From positions 1-64,000 of the forward strand of contig CANQEH010000016.1 of the NCBI GenBank assembly GCA_947594835.1: 64,000 nt of DNA. The letters run 5' to 3'. This DNA comes from an uncultured Acetatifactor sp. (GTDB taxonomy: Bacteria > Bacillota > Clostridia > Lachnospirales > Lachnospiraceae). Made by a program: the position numbers and the translations under genes. Positions 25,065 through 33,191 of the stretch are shown here, piece after piece. A model generated the notes under the pieces. The model ran no database searches. It had not been told where the DNA came from and saw nothing but the letters and a program-made list of their open reading frames with translations. Within the stretch, counting starts at the first letter, position 1. Each line of letters opens with the position of its first letter.

Positions 25065-26429
25065 GTGAACGGGAAAAGAGAAAAAAAGATTGATATGACC
25101 ACCGGGCCCATTATGAAAAAGGTGCTGCTGTTTGCGATTCCGATCATCCTTGGGAATGTGCTGCAGCAGACGTACACCACCGTAGACGCGCTGGTCATCG
25201 GAAATTACTGCGGGGACACTTCCCTGGCGGCGGTGGGGACAAGCTCCCAGCCGGTGGAAGTCCTGCTGTGCATCTTTCTGGGCATCGGCTCCGGCGTTTC
25301 CATCCTGGTCTCCCAGTATGCCGGGTCGGGCAGCATGGAAAGAATGCGCAGGGTATGCCATACGGCGCTTTCCTTCGTCTATCTGTGCGGGATTCCCCTG
25401 GGGCTGGCGGGGCTGTTTGTGACGCCCGTTCTCCTTCGCTTTATGAATGTGCCGGAAGACGCCTGGAGCGCCGCCGTCTCTTACACGAGGATCATCTTTC
25501 TGGGCGCCCTGGGCAACATCGGCTACAACATGAATGCGGGCATCCTGAGGGGTCTGGGGGACAGCAAGGCGTCTCTGTGGTTCCTGGTGGTGTCCTGTGT
25601 GACGAACATTGTGCTGGATCTGGTCTTTGTGGCCGGGCTGGGCATGGATGTGGCCGGGGCGGCGCTGGCCACCAGCATCGCCATCTATCTGTCCTGGATG
25701 ACGAGCATTTTCTATATCCGCAGGCGGTTCCCGGAAATGCAGTTTACGGTTCTGCCGCGGCATCTCTACCGGGAAGACTTAAAGAGGATCATCGGCGTGG
25801 GCCTGCCCATGGGGCTGAACAATTCCCTCTATTCGCTGGGCCATATGGCCATGCAGACGCTGGTCAACTCCCAGGGCTCCGTCTTTATGGCGGGCCAGGC
25901 TGTGGCGGGCAGGATCACAGGGCTGTCCAACGTGGCGATCACCGCCCTGTCCTCCGCCGCCACCACATTTTCCGGGCAGAATTACGGCGCCCGGGATTTT
26001 GACAGGCTGCGGGCCGGATACATCAGGATTCCTGTGGCGTCGGGCCTTGTGACGCTGGCGGCGGGGCTTTTGTTCTTGGCCGTGCGGATGCCCATCCTGC
26101 GCTGCTTCTCCAGGGATGAAATGGTGCTTTTTTACGCCAGCCGTTTTGTGGTGGTCACGCTCCTGTCCCAGTGGGCCTACGCTGTCTTTAACGGGATCAT
26201 CAGCGTGGTCAACGGCGTGGGGCTGATCCGGTACACCACCATTGTGAATATCCTCATGCTGTGGGTGGTGCGGATTCCCAGCGCTTATCTGATCACCAGA
26301 TGGTTTGACGGCACCTATGTCATGCTGTCGATTCCCATCAGTTTCTGCTTCGGCATGGTCATGATGGTATCGTACTATCTGTTTTCCTCCAAATGGAAGG
26401 CCATCATCCGCACCGGGCTGGAAATATGA
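25065..26429 (+). CDS. MATE-family efflux transporter
   Basis: This 454-residue multidrug and toxin extrusion protein has 12 predicted helices in two related halves. Typical segments are IPIILGNVLQQTYTTVDALV in helix 1, GIRGLGDSK-like NAGILRGLGDSKASL in the first half, and ITALSSAATTFSGQNYGA starting the second. GGAGGG at 25051-25056 stands 8 nt before the GTG at 25065; the frame is open further upstream without signals. It uses an ion gradient to export cationic drugs. A second MATE gene follows but has its own promoter and leader. Confidence 0.9.
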   Translation: MNGKREKKIDMTTGPIMKKVLLFAIPIILGNVLQQTYTTVDALVIGNYCGDTSLAAVGTSSQPVEVLLCIFLGIGSGVSILVSQYAGSGSMERMRRVCHTALSFVYLCGIPLGLAGLFVTPVLLRFMNVPEDAWSAAVSYTRIIFLGALGNIGYNMNAGILRGLGDSKASLWFLVVSCVTNIVLDLVFVAGLGMDVAGAALATSIAIYLSWMTSIFYIRRRFPEMQFTVLPRHLYREDLKRIIGVGLPMGLNNSLYSLGHMAMQTLVNSQGSVFMAGQAVAGRITGLSNVAITALSSAATTFSGQNYGARDFDRLRAGYIRIPVASGLVTLAAGLLFLAVRMPILRCFSRDEMVLFYASRFVVVTLLSQWAYAVFNGIISVVNGVGLIRYTTIVNILMLWVVRIPSAYLITRWFDGTYVMLSIPISFCFGMVMMVSYYLFSSKWKAIIRTGLEI

Positions 26430-26467
26430 CCAATGGGATACAGGGGATTTTTTGTGAAAAATGCCCT

Positions 26468-26496
26468 TTGCCATGAACAAAACGAATTGGTATACT
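26468..26496 (+). promoter_or_regulatory. Promoter of the second MATE gene
   Basis: TTGCCA (26468-26473), 17 bp, TATACT (26491-26496). The predicted start site, about 26502-26504, coincides with the first base of a terminator-like hairpin. Confidence 0.6.
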
Positions 26497-26502
26497 GTCT
26501 CT

Positions 26503-26558
26503 AAAGCGTGTGGCTTAACGGCGTAAATCCAGCAATCGCCGGGACACACGCTTTTTTT
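26503..26558 (+). terminator. Terminator or attenuator hairpin at the transcript 5' end
   Basis: AAAGCGTGTG (26503-26512) pairs with CACACGCTTT (26545-26554), an inner CGGCG/CGCCG stem lies in the loop, and seven Ts follow (26552-26558). It could end the upstream MATE transcript, or, if the promoter at 26468 is used, act as an attenuator for the next MATE gene. Confidence 0.75.
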
Positions 26559-26616
26559 GTGTGGAGCGGGAGGGGTGAAGCACCGCCGCCTGCACAGAAG
26601 GAAGCATTTTAATAGA

Positions 26617-26646
26617 AAGAGCCGTGGAAGCGGCAGAATGAGAGGC
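26617..26646 (+). repeat. Recurring tetraloop hairpin before a start codon (copy 3)
   Basis: AAGA, then GCCGT-GGAA-GCGGC (5-bp stem with a U-G pair), then AGAATGAGAGGC, just before ATG 26651. The base changes against copies 1 and 2 keep the stem paired. Confidence 0.6.
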
Positions 26647-26650
26647 AAAG

Positions 26651-28075
26651 ATGGAAACAGAAAGAAATCAGTTTTTGGGGACGGAGCCCATGGGAAAATT
26701 GATGAGACAATACGCCGTGCCCTGTGTCATTTCCCTTCTGGTGGGCGCACTGTACAATATCGTAGACCAGATTTTTATCGCCAACGCGGACTATCTGGGT
26801 TCTTACGGGAACGCCGCAAACACAGTGGTCTTCCCGCTCACGGTGATTGCCCTGGCCATTGCCGTCATGATCGGGGACGGCTGCTGTGCGTTTGTAAGCC
26901 TTTGTCTCGGCAAAGGCGAGCCGGAAAAAGCAAAGAAAAGCGTGGGGAACGCGGTGGTTCTGATCCTGGCGGGAAGCGTCCTTCTCTGCGCGGTCTATCT
27001 GCTCTTTTCGGATCCTATCCTTACCCTGTTCGGCGGGACGGTCAATGAAGCGACCTTCCACTATTCCAGGGAATATTTTTTCTGGATTTCCCTGGGGCTG
27101 CCCTTTTATATGTTCGGGCAGGCCATGAACCCGGTGATACGGGCGGACGGCGCGCCGCGCTTTGCCATGGCCTCCACCCTGTCCGGCGCTGTGGTGAATC
27201 TCCTTCTCGACCCGGTTTTTATCTTCTGGTTCCGATGGGGCATGATGGGGGCGGCCGTGGCCACCGTGCTGGGGCAGGCTCTCACCGCGGCGCTGGCGGC
27301 CTGGTATCTCTGGCACATGAAGCTGGCCAGGCCCGCCGGGAGGGATTTGCGGCTGGATCGCCATATTCTGGGCAGAACGCTGGCCCTGGGCGTCACAAGC
27401 CTTTTGTCCCAGCTTTCCCTGGTGGCGGCCATGGCAGCCATCAATAACATGATCCGCAGGTACGGGGCGCAGGACGCCGTGTTCGGCAAAGCGCAGTACG
27501 CCCAGATTCCCATGGCGGTGGTGGGCATCGTGATGAAGTTTTTCCAGATTGTGATCTCTATTGTGGTGGGCATGGCGGCGGGGTGCATTCCCCTGGCAGG
27601 CTACAACATGGGAGCGGGGTTTCTGCACAGGGTAAAGGAACTGTTTAGCCGGCTGTTGGCAGGGGAAGCCTTGGTGGGCGTCCTGGCGCTTTTTGTGGCG
27701 GAGCTTCTTCCCAGGCAGCTCATCGCCATTTTCGGCGCGGCAAATGAGAGCGTGTACTACACGGACTTTGCGGTCAGGGCATTCCGCATCTATCTGTGTA
27801 TGCTGCCCCTTGCCTGCGTCAACAAGGCGTGCTTTATCTTCCTGCAGGCCATGGGGAAAGCGGCGCCGTCCACCCTGCTTTCCATGGTGCGGGAGGTGGT
27901 GTTCGGCGTGGGGTTTGCGCTGCTTCTGCCGTTATTTTGGGGTCTGGACGGCGTGCTTTACTCTATGCCAGTCTCCGATTTTCTGACCTTCGCCATCGCG
28001 CTTGTCCTGATCCGGGGGACTTATCTGGAGTTAACCCCCATATACTCTGTTGACACACTAGGAAAAGAAGCGTAA
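26651..28075 (+). CDS. MATE-family efflux transporter
   Basis: This 474-residue, 12-helix MATE protein differs from its neighbour at 25065. Marker segments are PCVISLLVGALYNIVDQIFI in helix 1, NPVIRADGAPRFAM in the first half and GCIPLAGYNMGAG in the second. These resemble the MepA/NorM-like group found widely in Clostridia. GAGAGGC precedes ATG 26651, immediately after the recurring hairpin. Its separate promoter and hairpin leader suggest regulation independent of the upstream MATE gene. Confidence 0.9.
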   Translation: METERNQFLGTEPMGKLMRQYAVPCVISLLVGALYNIVDQIFIANADYLGSYGNAANTVVFPLTVIALAIAVMIGDGCCAFVSLCLGKGEPEKAKKSVGNAVVLILAGSVLLCAVYLLFSDPILTLFGGTVNEATFHYSREYFFWISLGLPFYMFGQAMNPVIRADGAPRFAMASTLSGAVVNLLLDPVFIFWFRWGMMGAAVATVLGQALTAALAAWYLWHMKLARPAGRDLRLDRHILGRTLALGVTSLLSQLSLVAAMAAINNMIRRYGAQDAVFGKAQYAQIPMAVVGIVMKFFQIVISIVVGMAAGCIPLAGYNMGAGFLHRVKELFSRLLAGEALVGVLALFVAELLPRQLIAIFGAANESVYYTDFAVRAFRIYLCMLPLACVNKACFIFLQAMGKAAPSTLLSMVREVVFGVGFALLLPLFWGLDGVLYSMPVSDFLTFAIALVLIRGTYLELTPIYSVDTLGKEA

Positions 28076-28116
28076 AGTACCTCTATGGATGAAAAAACCA
28101 AAAAAGAGGAGGAAAA

Positions 28117-28200
28117 GATTGAAAATTAAAATTTTCAATCGCGAGATTTGTGTCCGCGCGCTGCTTGACACAAACTCGTTATGCGCAAAGAGCAGCGCGG
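28117..28200 (+). ncRNA. Structured 5' leader with pseudoknot potential (metQ-like gene)
   Basis: Three elements lie between the MATE stop and the lipoprotein start. GATTGAAAATT (28117-28127) and AATTTTCAATC (28130-28140) form a near-perfect palindrome. CGAGATTTGTGTC (28142-28154) pairs with GACACAAACTCG (28167-28178), 12 pairs and one bulged A. CGCGCTGCT (28157-28165), inside the loop of that stem, pairs with AGCAGCGCG (28191-28199). The last two are interleaved, forming either an H-type pseudoknot or mutually exclusive hairpins, and end 5 nt before the ribosome binding site GAGG (28205-28208). It matches no riboswitch class I can recall. Confidence 0.6.
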
Positions 28201-28215
28201 AAATGAGGTATAAAA

Positions 28216-29094
28216 ATGAGAAAAAGATTCTGGAAGAAGACAAGCGCGGCCCTGCTGGGGGCAGCCCTGGCAGGTTCCCTGCTTGCAGGATGCGGCGCAG
28301 ATCCGGTGGAAGTGGCGCCGGAAGCGGAGGCGGAAGGGACAGACGGGACGTCCCAGGAGAAGGGCGCCATCACCGTAGCGGCCTCCACCACGCCTCATGC
28401 GGAGATTCTGGCAAAGGCGGCGGAAATCCTTGCAGAGCAGGGCTGGAAGCTGGAAGTGGTGGAGTTTGAGGACTATATCCAGCCAAACCTGGTGGTGGAA
28501 AGCGGCGACATGGACGCCAACTATTTCCAGCACATTCCCTATCTGGACAATTTCAACAAAGAGAACGGGACAAATCTGGTAGCAGTGGCAGGCATCCACT
28601 ACGAGCCCTTCGGCATTTATCCGGGCACGAAGTCGGATCTGTCCGAGCTGGCGGAAGGCGATGTGATCGCGGTGCCCAACGACACCACAAACGAAGCCAG
28701 GGCGCTGCTGCTTTTGCAGGATAACGGCATCATAAAGCTAAAGGAAGGCGCAGGCCTGGAGGCGACGGTGCTGGACATTGCGGAGAACCCTTACAATATC
28801 GAGCTCCAGGAGCTGGAAGCGGCCCAGGTATCCAGGGTGGTGGATGAAGTGGCTTTCGTGATCTTAAACGGGAATTATGCCCTGGCAGCCGGGTATTCCG
28901 CTTCTAAGGATGCCCTGGCCTATGAGGCAAGCGATTCCGTGGCGGCGAAGACTTATGTGAATGTGATTGTGGTCAAGGCCGGAAATGAGGAAAACGAAGG
29001 GATCCAGGCGCTGGTGGATGTGCTGAAATCGGACGAGATCGCTGCGTTTATCAACGAGACATACGACGGTGCGGTGGTGCCCTTTAGCGAATGA
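28216..29094 (+). CDS. MetQ/NlpA-family substrate-binding lipoprotein
   Basis: This 292-residue lipoprotein has the lipobox LLAGC (about residue 22) and a NlpA/MetQ fold: ITVAASTTPHAEILAKAAEI, QPNLVVESGDMDANYFQHIPYLDNFN, then GIHYEPFGIYPGTKS and VPNDTTNEARALLLLQ. The family delivers methionine (D- or L-) to an ABC importer. No metN or metI gene lies next to it, so it is an orphan binding protein or relies on subunits elsewhere. ATG 28216 follows GAGGTATAAAA, directly after the structured leader, which probably controls it. Confidence 0.92.
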   Translation: MRKRFWKKTSAALLGAALAGSLLAGCGADPVEVAPEAEAEGTDGTSQEKGAITVAASTTPHAEILAKAAEILAEQGWKLEVVEFEDYIQPNLVVESGDMDANYFQHIPYLDNFNKENGTNLVAVAGIHYEPFGIYPGTKSDLSELAEGDVIAVPNDTTNEARALLLLQDNGIIKLKEGAGLEATVLDIAENPYNIELQELEAAQVSRVVDEVAFVILNGNYALAAGYSASKDALAYEASDSVAAKTYVNVIVVKAGNEENEGIQALVDVLKSDEIAAFINETYDGAVVPFSE

Positions 29095-29133
29095 CGGGCC
29101 GGTGACGGGCCGGAGGAAGGAGGGAAAAAACGC

Positions 29134-29161
29134 TTGACCTTTTGTATACAAAACGTATAAT
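29134..29161 (+). promoter_or_regulatory. Promoter with embedded palindromic operator
   Basis: TTGACC (29134-29139), 16 bp, TATAAT (29156-29161). The spacer contains the 14-bp palindrome TTTTGTATACAAAA (29140-29153), which fits the TNGT-N3-ACNA pattern bound by GntR-family repressors. The gap 29095-29133 also has an 11-bp tandem duplication (29092-29113). Confidence 0.7.
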
Positions 29162-29248
29162 GAAAGGTAGAAGGCAAGGCGTGACGGCAGCCGGAACGGA
29201 CAGAGGAAAAACAGGTCAGGCAGGAAAAGCCAGGAAGGGGTGGCGGCG

Positions 29249-32200
29249 ATGATGAATGTGATTCTCATGGCAGTGCAGACGATTGGCATTCTCATCCCGC
29301 TCGTCGGGATCATCGTTCTGATCCAGAAGGAGCAGAGCAAGGCCACCATGTACCTGATGCTGACCAGTTTCGGCTGCCTTATTATGAACTGGGGGTACAG
29401 CCTGCTCTTGCAGGCGAAAACGGCGGATCTGGCAGGCTTTGGATACCAGATCGAGTATACGGGTACGATCATCTTTTATCTTTTCTTTGTGTTGTTTCTC
29501 ATCACTTATTTCCAGATCAGATATGTCAAATGGCTGATTTGCCTGTGGGGTGTGTTCGAGGCATTCGGCTTTATCAGTATGCAGGGAGTTTTCCGGATGG
29601 AGCTGTTCTTCAGGGGACTGTCCTTTGAAATGCCGGAAAAGATCGGGTTAGTCAAGGTACATATGCCCCAGAGCACCCTGAGCACCATCCGCTACTGCGG
29701 CATCTGCGCCTTTTTGCTGTACGGGCTGCTCTACACGGCGGTGAAGGAGCGCAAGGTGGCCTCCCGGAAAGAAAAAAACAACATCATACGGCTTGGCTGG
29801 GCCCAGTTTGTGGTGATGCTGTCTCTGGTGCTCATGCTTTTGTGTAAGTTCGACTTCGACATCGTCCCTATCTTGAGCTCCCTGTCCATCCTGTTTATCA
29901 TCATCGGCGTGGTGCACGGGGAAATGTTCAGCGTCACGGACAGAGGAAGGGAGTGGGTGTTTGAGCACATTGCCGGAGGGCTCGTCATCGTGGACAGCTC
30001 CTTCGGTTTTTTGGAAGCCAACGCCGGGGCAAGGCGGCTGTTCAAAGAGCTGAAGCGCCTGAGGAGAAACGAGAAGATATCCGAGGAGCTGCGCCAGCTC
30101 ATGGTGCGGGACTCGGAGGAAGAGGTGATCAATGGCAGATACTACGAGAAGCAGATCGTGACCATTGAGAACAAGGAAGGGATACAGGGATACAGCCTGG
30201 TGCTGATGGATGTGACGAAGCTGCACAACCTGATGGAGGAGCTGCAGGTGGAAAAACAGAATGCGGAGGAGGCCAACCAGGCCAAGTCCGTGTTTGTGTC
30301 CAATATGTCCCACGAAATCCGCACCCCGATGAACGCCATCGTGGGCATGACGGAGATCCTGCTGCGAAGCCCCCTGCCGGAGCAGGAGAGAGGGTATCTG
30401 TACAATATCCAGAGTTCCGGCAACGCGCTGCTTCGGATCGTCAACGACATTCTGGATTTTTCCAAGATCGAGTCCGGGAAGCTGGAGCTGAATCAAGAGC
30501 CCTACGAGCCGGCCTCCATACTGGCCGACCTGAGCATGATCTTTTTAAACCGCATCGGGAACAAGGAGGTAGAGCTCCTCTTTGACATCGACAGCAGGCT
30601 TCCGGCCATATTAAACGGCGACGGGCTACGGATCCGGCAGATCATCATCAACATTGTCAACAACGCCATCAAGTTTACCGAGGAGGGGTACGTTAAACTG
30701 ACCATGCAGGTAAAGAGCTTAAAAGACGGCATGGCGGAGCTTTTCTTTTCCGTGAAAGACACGGGCCAGGGGATCGCCCAGGAGGATCTGGAGAAGATCT
30801 TTTCCTCCTTCCAGCAGGTGGACACCAAGCGGAATCGCTACAAAGAGGGAACCGGTCTGGGGCTGTCCATCTCCAAGCAGCTGGTGGAGATGATGGGCGG
30901 CAGCATCCAGGTGGAGAGCCAGTACGGAAAGGGCAGTGAGTTTTCCTTTGTGATCCGTCAGGAGGTGGTGGAGGAAAGGCCTGCGGCCAGCTTAAAGGAG
31001 GAGAACCGGAATGTGACGGTGCTCCTTCGGCTGGGCAATTCCTATCTGCGGGAGGCGGCCGACACCCTGGTGCGCTCTTACCATCTGAATGCGGTGCAGG
31101 ACGGCCCGGGGCTTCTGGACGTCGCCAGGGCCCAGTATGTCTTTACGGACAGCGTGGCCCTGTTTACGCAGGAAGAACGGGAGGTGCTGAAAAAATGGAA
31201 GAGCACGGTCTATGTGCTGAACAATCCCATGCTGGATACCGGCGGGGAGCTGGGGGCTATCTCCCTGCACAAGCCTCTCTACAGCGTGAATTTCTGCCAG
31301 GCCATCAACCGGGAGGCCCTGCCCAGTGCCCCCAAGGCCGAGGATGCCCTTTCCTTCACCGCCCCGGAGGCAAAGATCCTTCTGGTGGACGACAATGAGA
31401 TGAACCAGAAGGTGGCCCTGGGCCTTCTGGAGCCCTTAAAGATGCAGATAGACACGGCTGCAGACGGCAAAATGGCGCTGGAAATCCTGGAGAAAGACCA
31501 AAGCTACCATCTGGTCTTTATGGATCACATGATGCCCGTCATGGACGGGATCGAGGCCACCCATGCAATCCGGAAGCTGGAGGGCGCTTACTATCAGTCC
31601 CTTCCCATCATTGCCCTCTCCGCAAACGCCACCAGCGAGGCAAGGAAGATGTTCCAGCAGGAGGGCTTGAACGATTTTGTGGGAAAGCCGATCCAGATGC
31701 GGGACATCAGCCAGTGCCTGCTCAAATGGCTCCCGGCCCGGCTGATCCGGAAAGGGGAAAAAGCGCCGCAGGCCACAGAGGAGGACGCCCTGCCGGAGAT
31801 AGAAGGGCTGGACGTGGAGGAGGGGCTCAGAAACTGCGGGACGAGAAAGCTGTTTTTGAGCCTGCTGGGAGATTTTTACAAGCTGATCGATCCCAAGACG
31901 GAGCAGCTGAAGCGCTGTCTGGAGGAGGATCAGCTCAGGGATTACACGATAGAGGTTCATGCCCTGAAAAATACCGCCAGAATGATAGGGGCGATGGAAC
32001 TGTCCCGGCTTTTCTACGAGATGGAGCAGGCGGGAAACGCAGGAGATAAAGAGACGATCCTGCAGCGCACGCCGTCCGTCCTTGCCCTGTATCAAAGCTA
32101 TAAGCCCATTCTGGCGCCTTTTGCCCAGGCGGATCAGGGGGACAAGGCACAGGTATCCAGAGAGGTGCTTCGGGAGACGCTGATGCGGCTGCATGACGCC

Positions 32201-32377
32201 ATGGACGCCTTCGATTTGGACGGGGCGGATCAGGCGATGGGGGAACTAAGGGGCTATGTGTTCCCGGAAAAGCTGCAGCCCATGGCAGAACGTCTGGACG
32301 GGCTGGTGGCGGATGTGGCCATGGAGGAGACCATGCGCCTGACGGAGCAGATGTGTCAGGAACTTGGAGCGGATTGA
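29249..32377 (+). CDS. Hybrid sensor histidine kinase with receiver and Hpt domains
   Basis: This kinase of about 1042 residues has seven or eight helices in the first ~220 residues (a 7TM-type input), a PAS-like segment at about 230-325, HisKA with H355 (NMSHEIRTPMNAIVG), HATPase at about 400-570, a receiver with D759 (MDHMMPVMDG) and an Hpt domain with H904 (EVHALKNTARMIGA). All four relay steps are thus in one protein. AGGAAGGGG at 29232-29240 favours ATG 29249 over the GTG at 29240. Two signalling genes follow within 60 nt, including a diguanylate cyclase, so it probably feeds cyclic-di-GMP control. The promoter carries a GntR-type palindrome. Confidence 0.93.
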   Translation: MMNVILMAVQTIGILIPLVGIIVLIQKEQSKATMYLMLTSFGCLIMNWGYSLLLQAKTADLAGFGYQIEYTGTIIFYLFFVLFLITYFQIRYVKWLICLWGVFEAFGFISMQGVFRMELFFRGLSFEMPEKIGLVKVHMPQSTLSTIRYCGICAFLLYGLLYTAVKERKVASRKEKNNIIRLGWAQFVVMLSLVLMLLCKFDFDIVPILSSLSILFIIIGVVHGEMFSVTDRGREWVFEHIAGGLVIVDSSFGFLEANAGARRLFKELKRLRRNEKISEELRQLMVRDSEEEVINGRYYEKQIVTIENKEGIQGYSLVLMDVTKLHNLMEELQVEKQNAEEANQAKSVFVSNMSHEIRTPMNAIVGMTEILLRSPLPEQERGYLYNIQSSGNALLRIVNDILDFSKIESGKLELNQEPYEPASILADLSMIFLNRIGNKEVELLFDIDSRLPAILNGDGLRIRQIIINIVNNAIKFTEEGYVKLTMQVKSLKDGMAELFFSVKDTGQGIAQEDLEKIFSSFQQVDTKRNRYKEGTGLGLSISKQLVEMMGGSIQVESQYGKGSEFSFVIRQEVVEERPAASLKEENRNVTVLLRLGNSYLREAADTLVRSYHLNAVQDGPGLLDVARAQYVFTDSVALFTQEEREVLKKWKSTVYVLNNPMLDTGGELGAISLHKPLYSVNFCQAINREALPSAPKAEDALSFTAPEAKILLVDDNEMNQKVALGLLEPLKMQIDTAADGKMALEILEKDQSYHLVFMDHMMPVMDGIEATHAIRKLEGAYYQSLPIIALSANATSEARKMFQQEGLNDFVGKPIQMRDISQCLLKWLPARLIRKGEKAPQATEEDALPEIEGLDVEEGLRNCGTRKLFLSLLGDFYKLIDPKTEQLKRCLEEDQLRDYTIEVHALKNTARMIGAMELSRLFYEMEQAGNAGDKETILQRTPSVLALYQSYKPILAPFAQADQGDKAQVSREVLRETLMRLHDAMDAFDLDGADQAMGELRGYVFPEKLQPMAERLDGLVADVAMEETMRLTEQMCQELGAD

Positions 32378-32429
32378 GAGCGGGCGGTTCCCTGGGGGGA
32401 CTGCCCGGGAAAGAAAAGAGGGATGCGGG

Positions 32430-33179
32430 ATGTTTCGTATTTTGATTGTCACGGAAAAAAACAGTCTTTTGGTCAGGTCGGCGGTGGAGCTGTTCAAGGA
32501 TCTGGACTATCAGGTGGAAGTGGTGCAGCTGGATGTGGACGCCATCGCAGAGCAGACGCAGCCCTTCGACGCGGCCATACTGTACATGGAGGGCGACGAG
32601 AAGGAAAAACAGCAGGATATCGTCTATCTGCGGGATAAGGCCATTCAGGAGGATATCCCGATCTTTTACATGGGGGACGAGGAGGAAGAGTTAAAGCAGC
32701 TGATCCCAAGCCATGTGCTCCAGTATGCCTTCAAGCGGCCCATCGACATCCATGGGGCGGTGCAGCGGATCGACGAGTATGTGAAAAAGTACGGCAGGCA
32801 CAGCAAAAAGAAAATTCTGGTGGTGGACGACTCCGGTGCCACCCTGCGCAGCATCAAGGAGTGGTTTGAGGGGAAATACCAGGTGATCCTGGCCAATTCC
32901 GGGGCCATGGCCATCAAATATCTGGCCACCAACCGCCCGGATCTGGTGCTTTTGGACTATGAGATGCCGGTGGTGGACGGCAGCAAGGTGCTGGAGATGA
33001 TCCGGTCGGAGTCGGAATTCTGTGATGTGCCGGTGATCTTTCTGACGGGAAAAAACGACAGGGAGAGCATCTTAAAGGTCATGGAGCTAAAACCGGAGGG
33101 ATATCTGTTAAAGACCATGCCGCCGGAAAAGATCGTTGCGGAAGTGGACAGCTTTTTTGAAAAGCGCAAGCGGCTGTAA
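32430..33179 (+). CDS. Two-receiver response regulator (first receiver degenerate)
   Basis: This 249-residue protein has a receiver-like fold at residues 1-115 but no phospho-acceptor (ILYMEGDE where LLD-motifs sit). Residues 126-249 form a full receiver with D133/D134, phospho-acceptor D176 (LVLLDYEMP) and a lysine in the LLKTMPPEK stretch. There is no output domain, so it acts as a relay or adaptor. AGAGGG precedes ATG 32430. It sits between the hybrid kinase and the GGDEF gene, 12 nt before the latter. Confidence 0.88.
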   Translation: MFRILIVTEKNSLLVRSAVELFKDLDYQVEVVQLDVDAIAEQTQPFDAAILYMEGDEKEKQQDIVYLRDKAIQEDIPIFYMGDEEEELKQLIPSHVLQYAFKRPIDIHGAVQRIDEYVKKYGRHSKKKILVVDDSGATLRSIKEWFEGKYQVILANSGAMAIKYLATNRPDLVLLDYEMPVVDGSKVLEMIRSESEFCDVPVIFLTGKNDRESILKVMELKPEGYLLKTMPPEKIVAEVDSFFEKRKRL

Positions 33180-33191
33180 CGGAGGGCGGCA

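Noticed and set aside
28089-28469. A plus-strand frame running through the structured leader into the metQ-like gene
   Set aside because: Its first codons follow no ribosome binding site and it overlaps the lipoprotein gene in another frame; the DNA is better explained by RNA structure.
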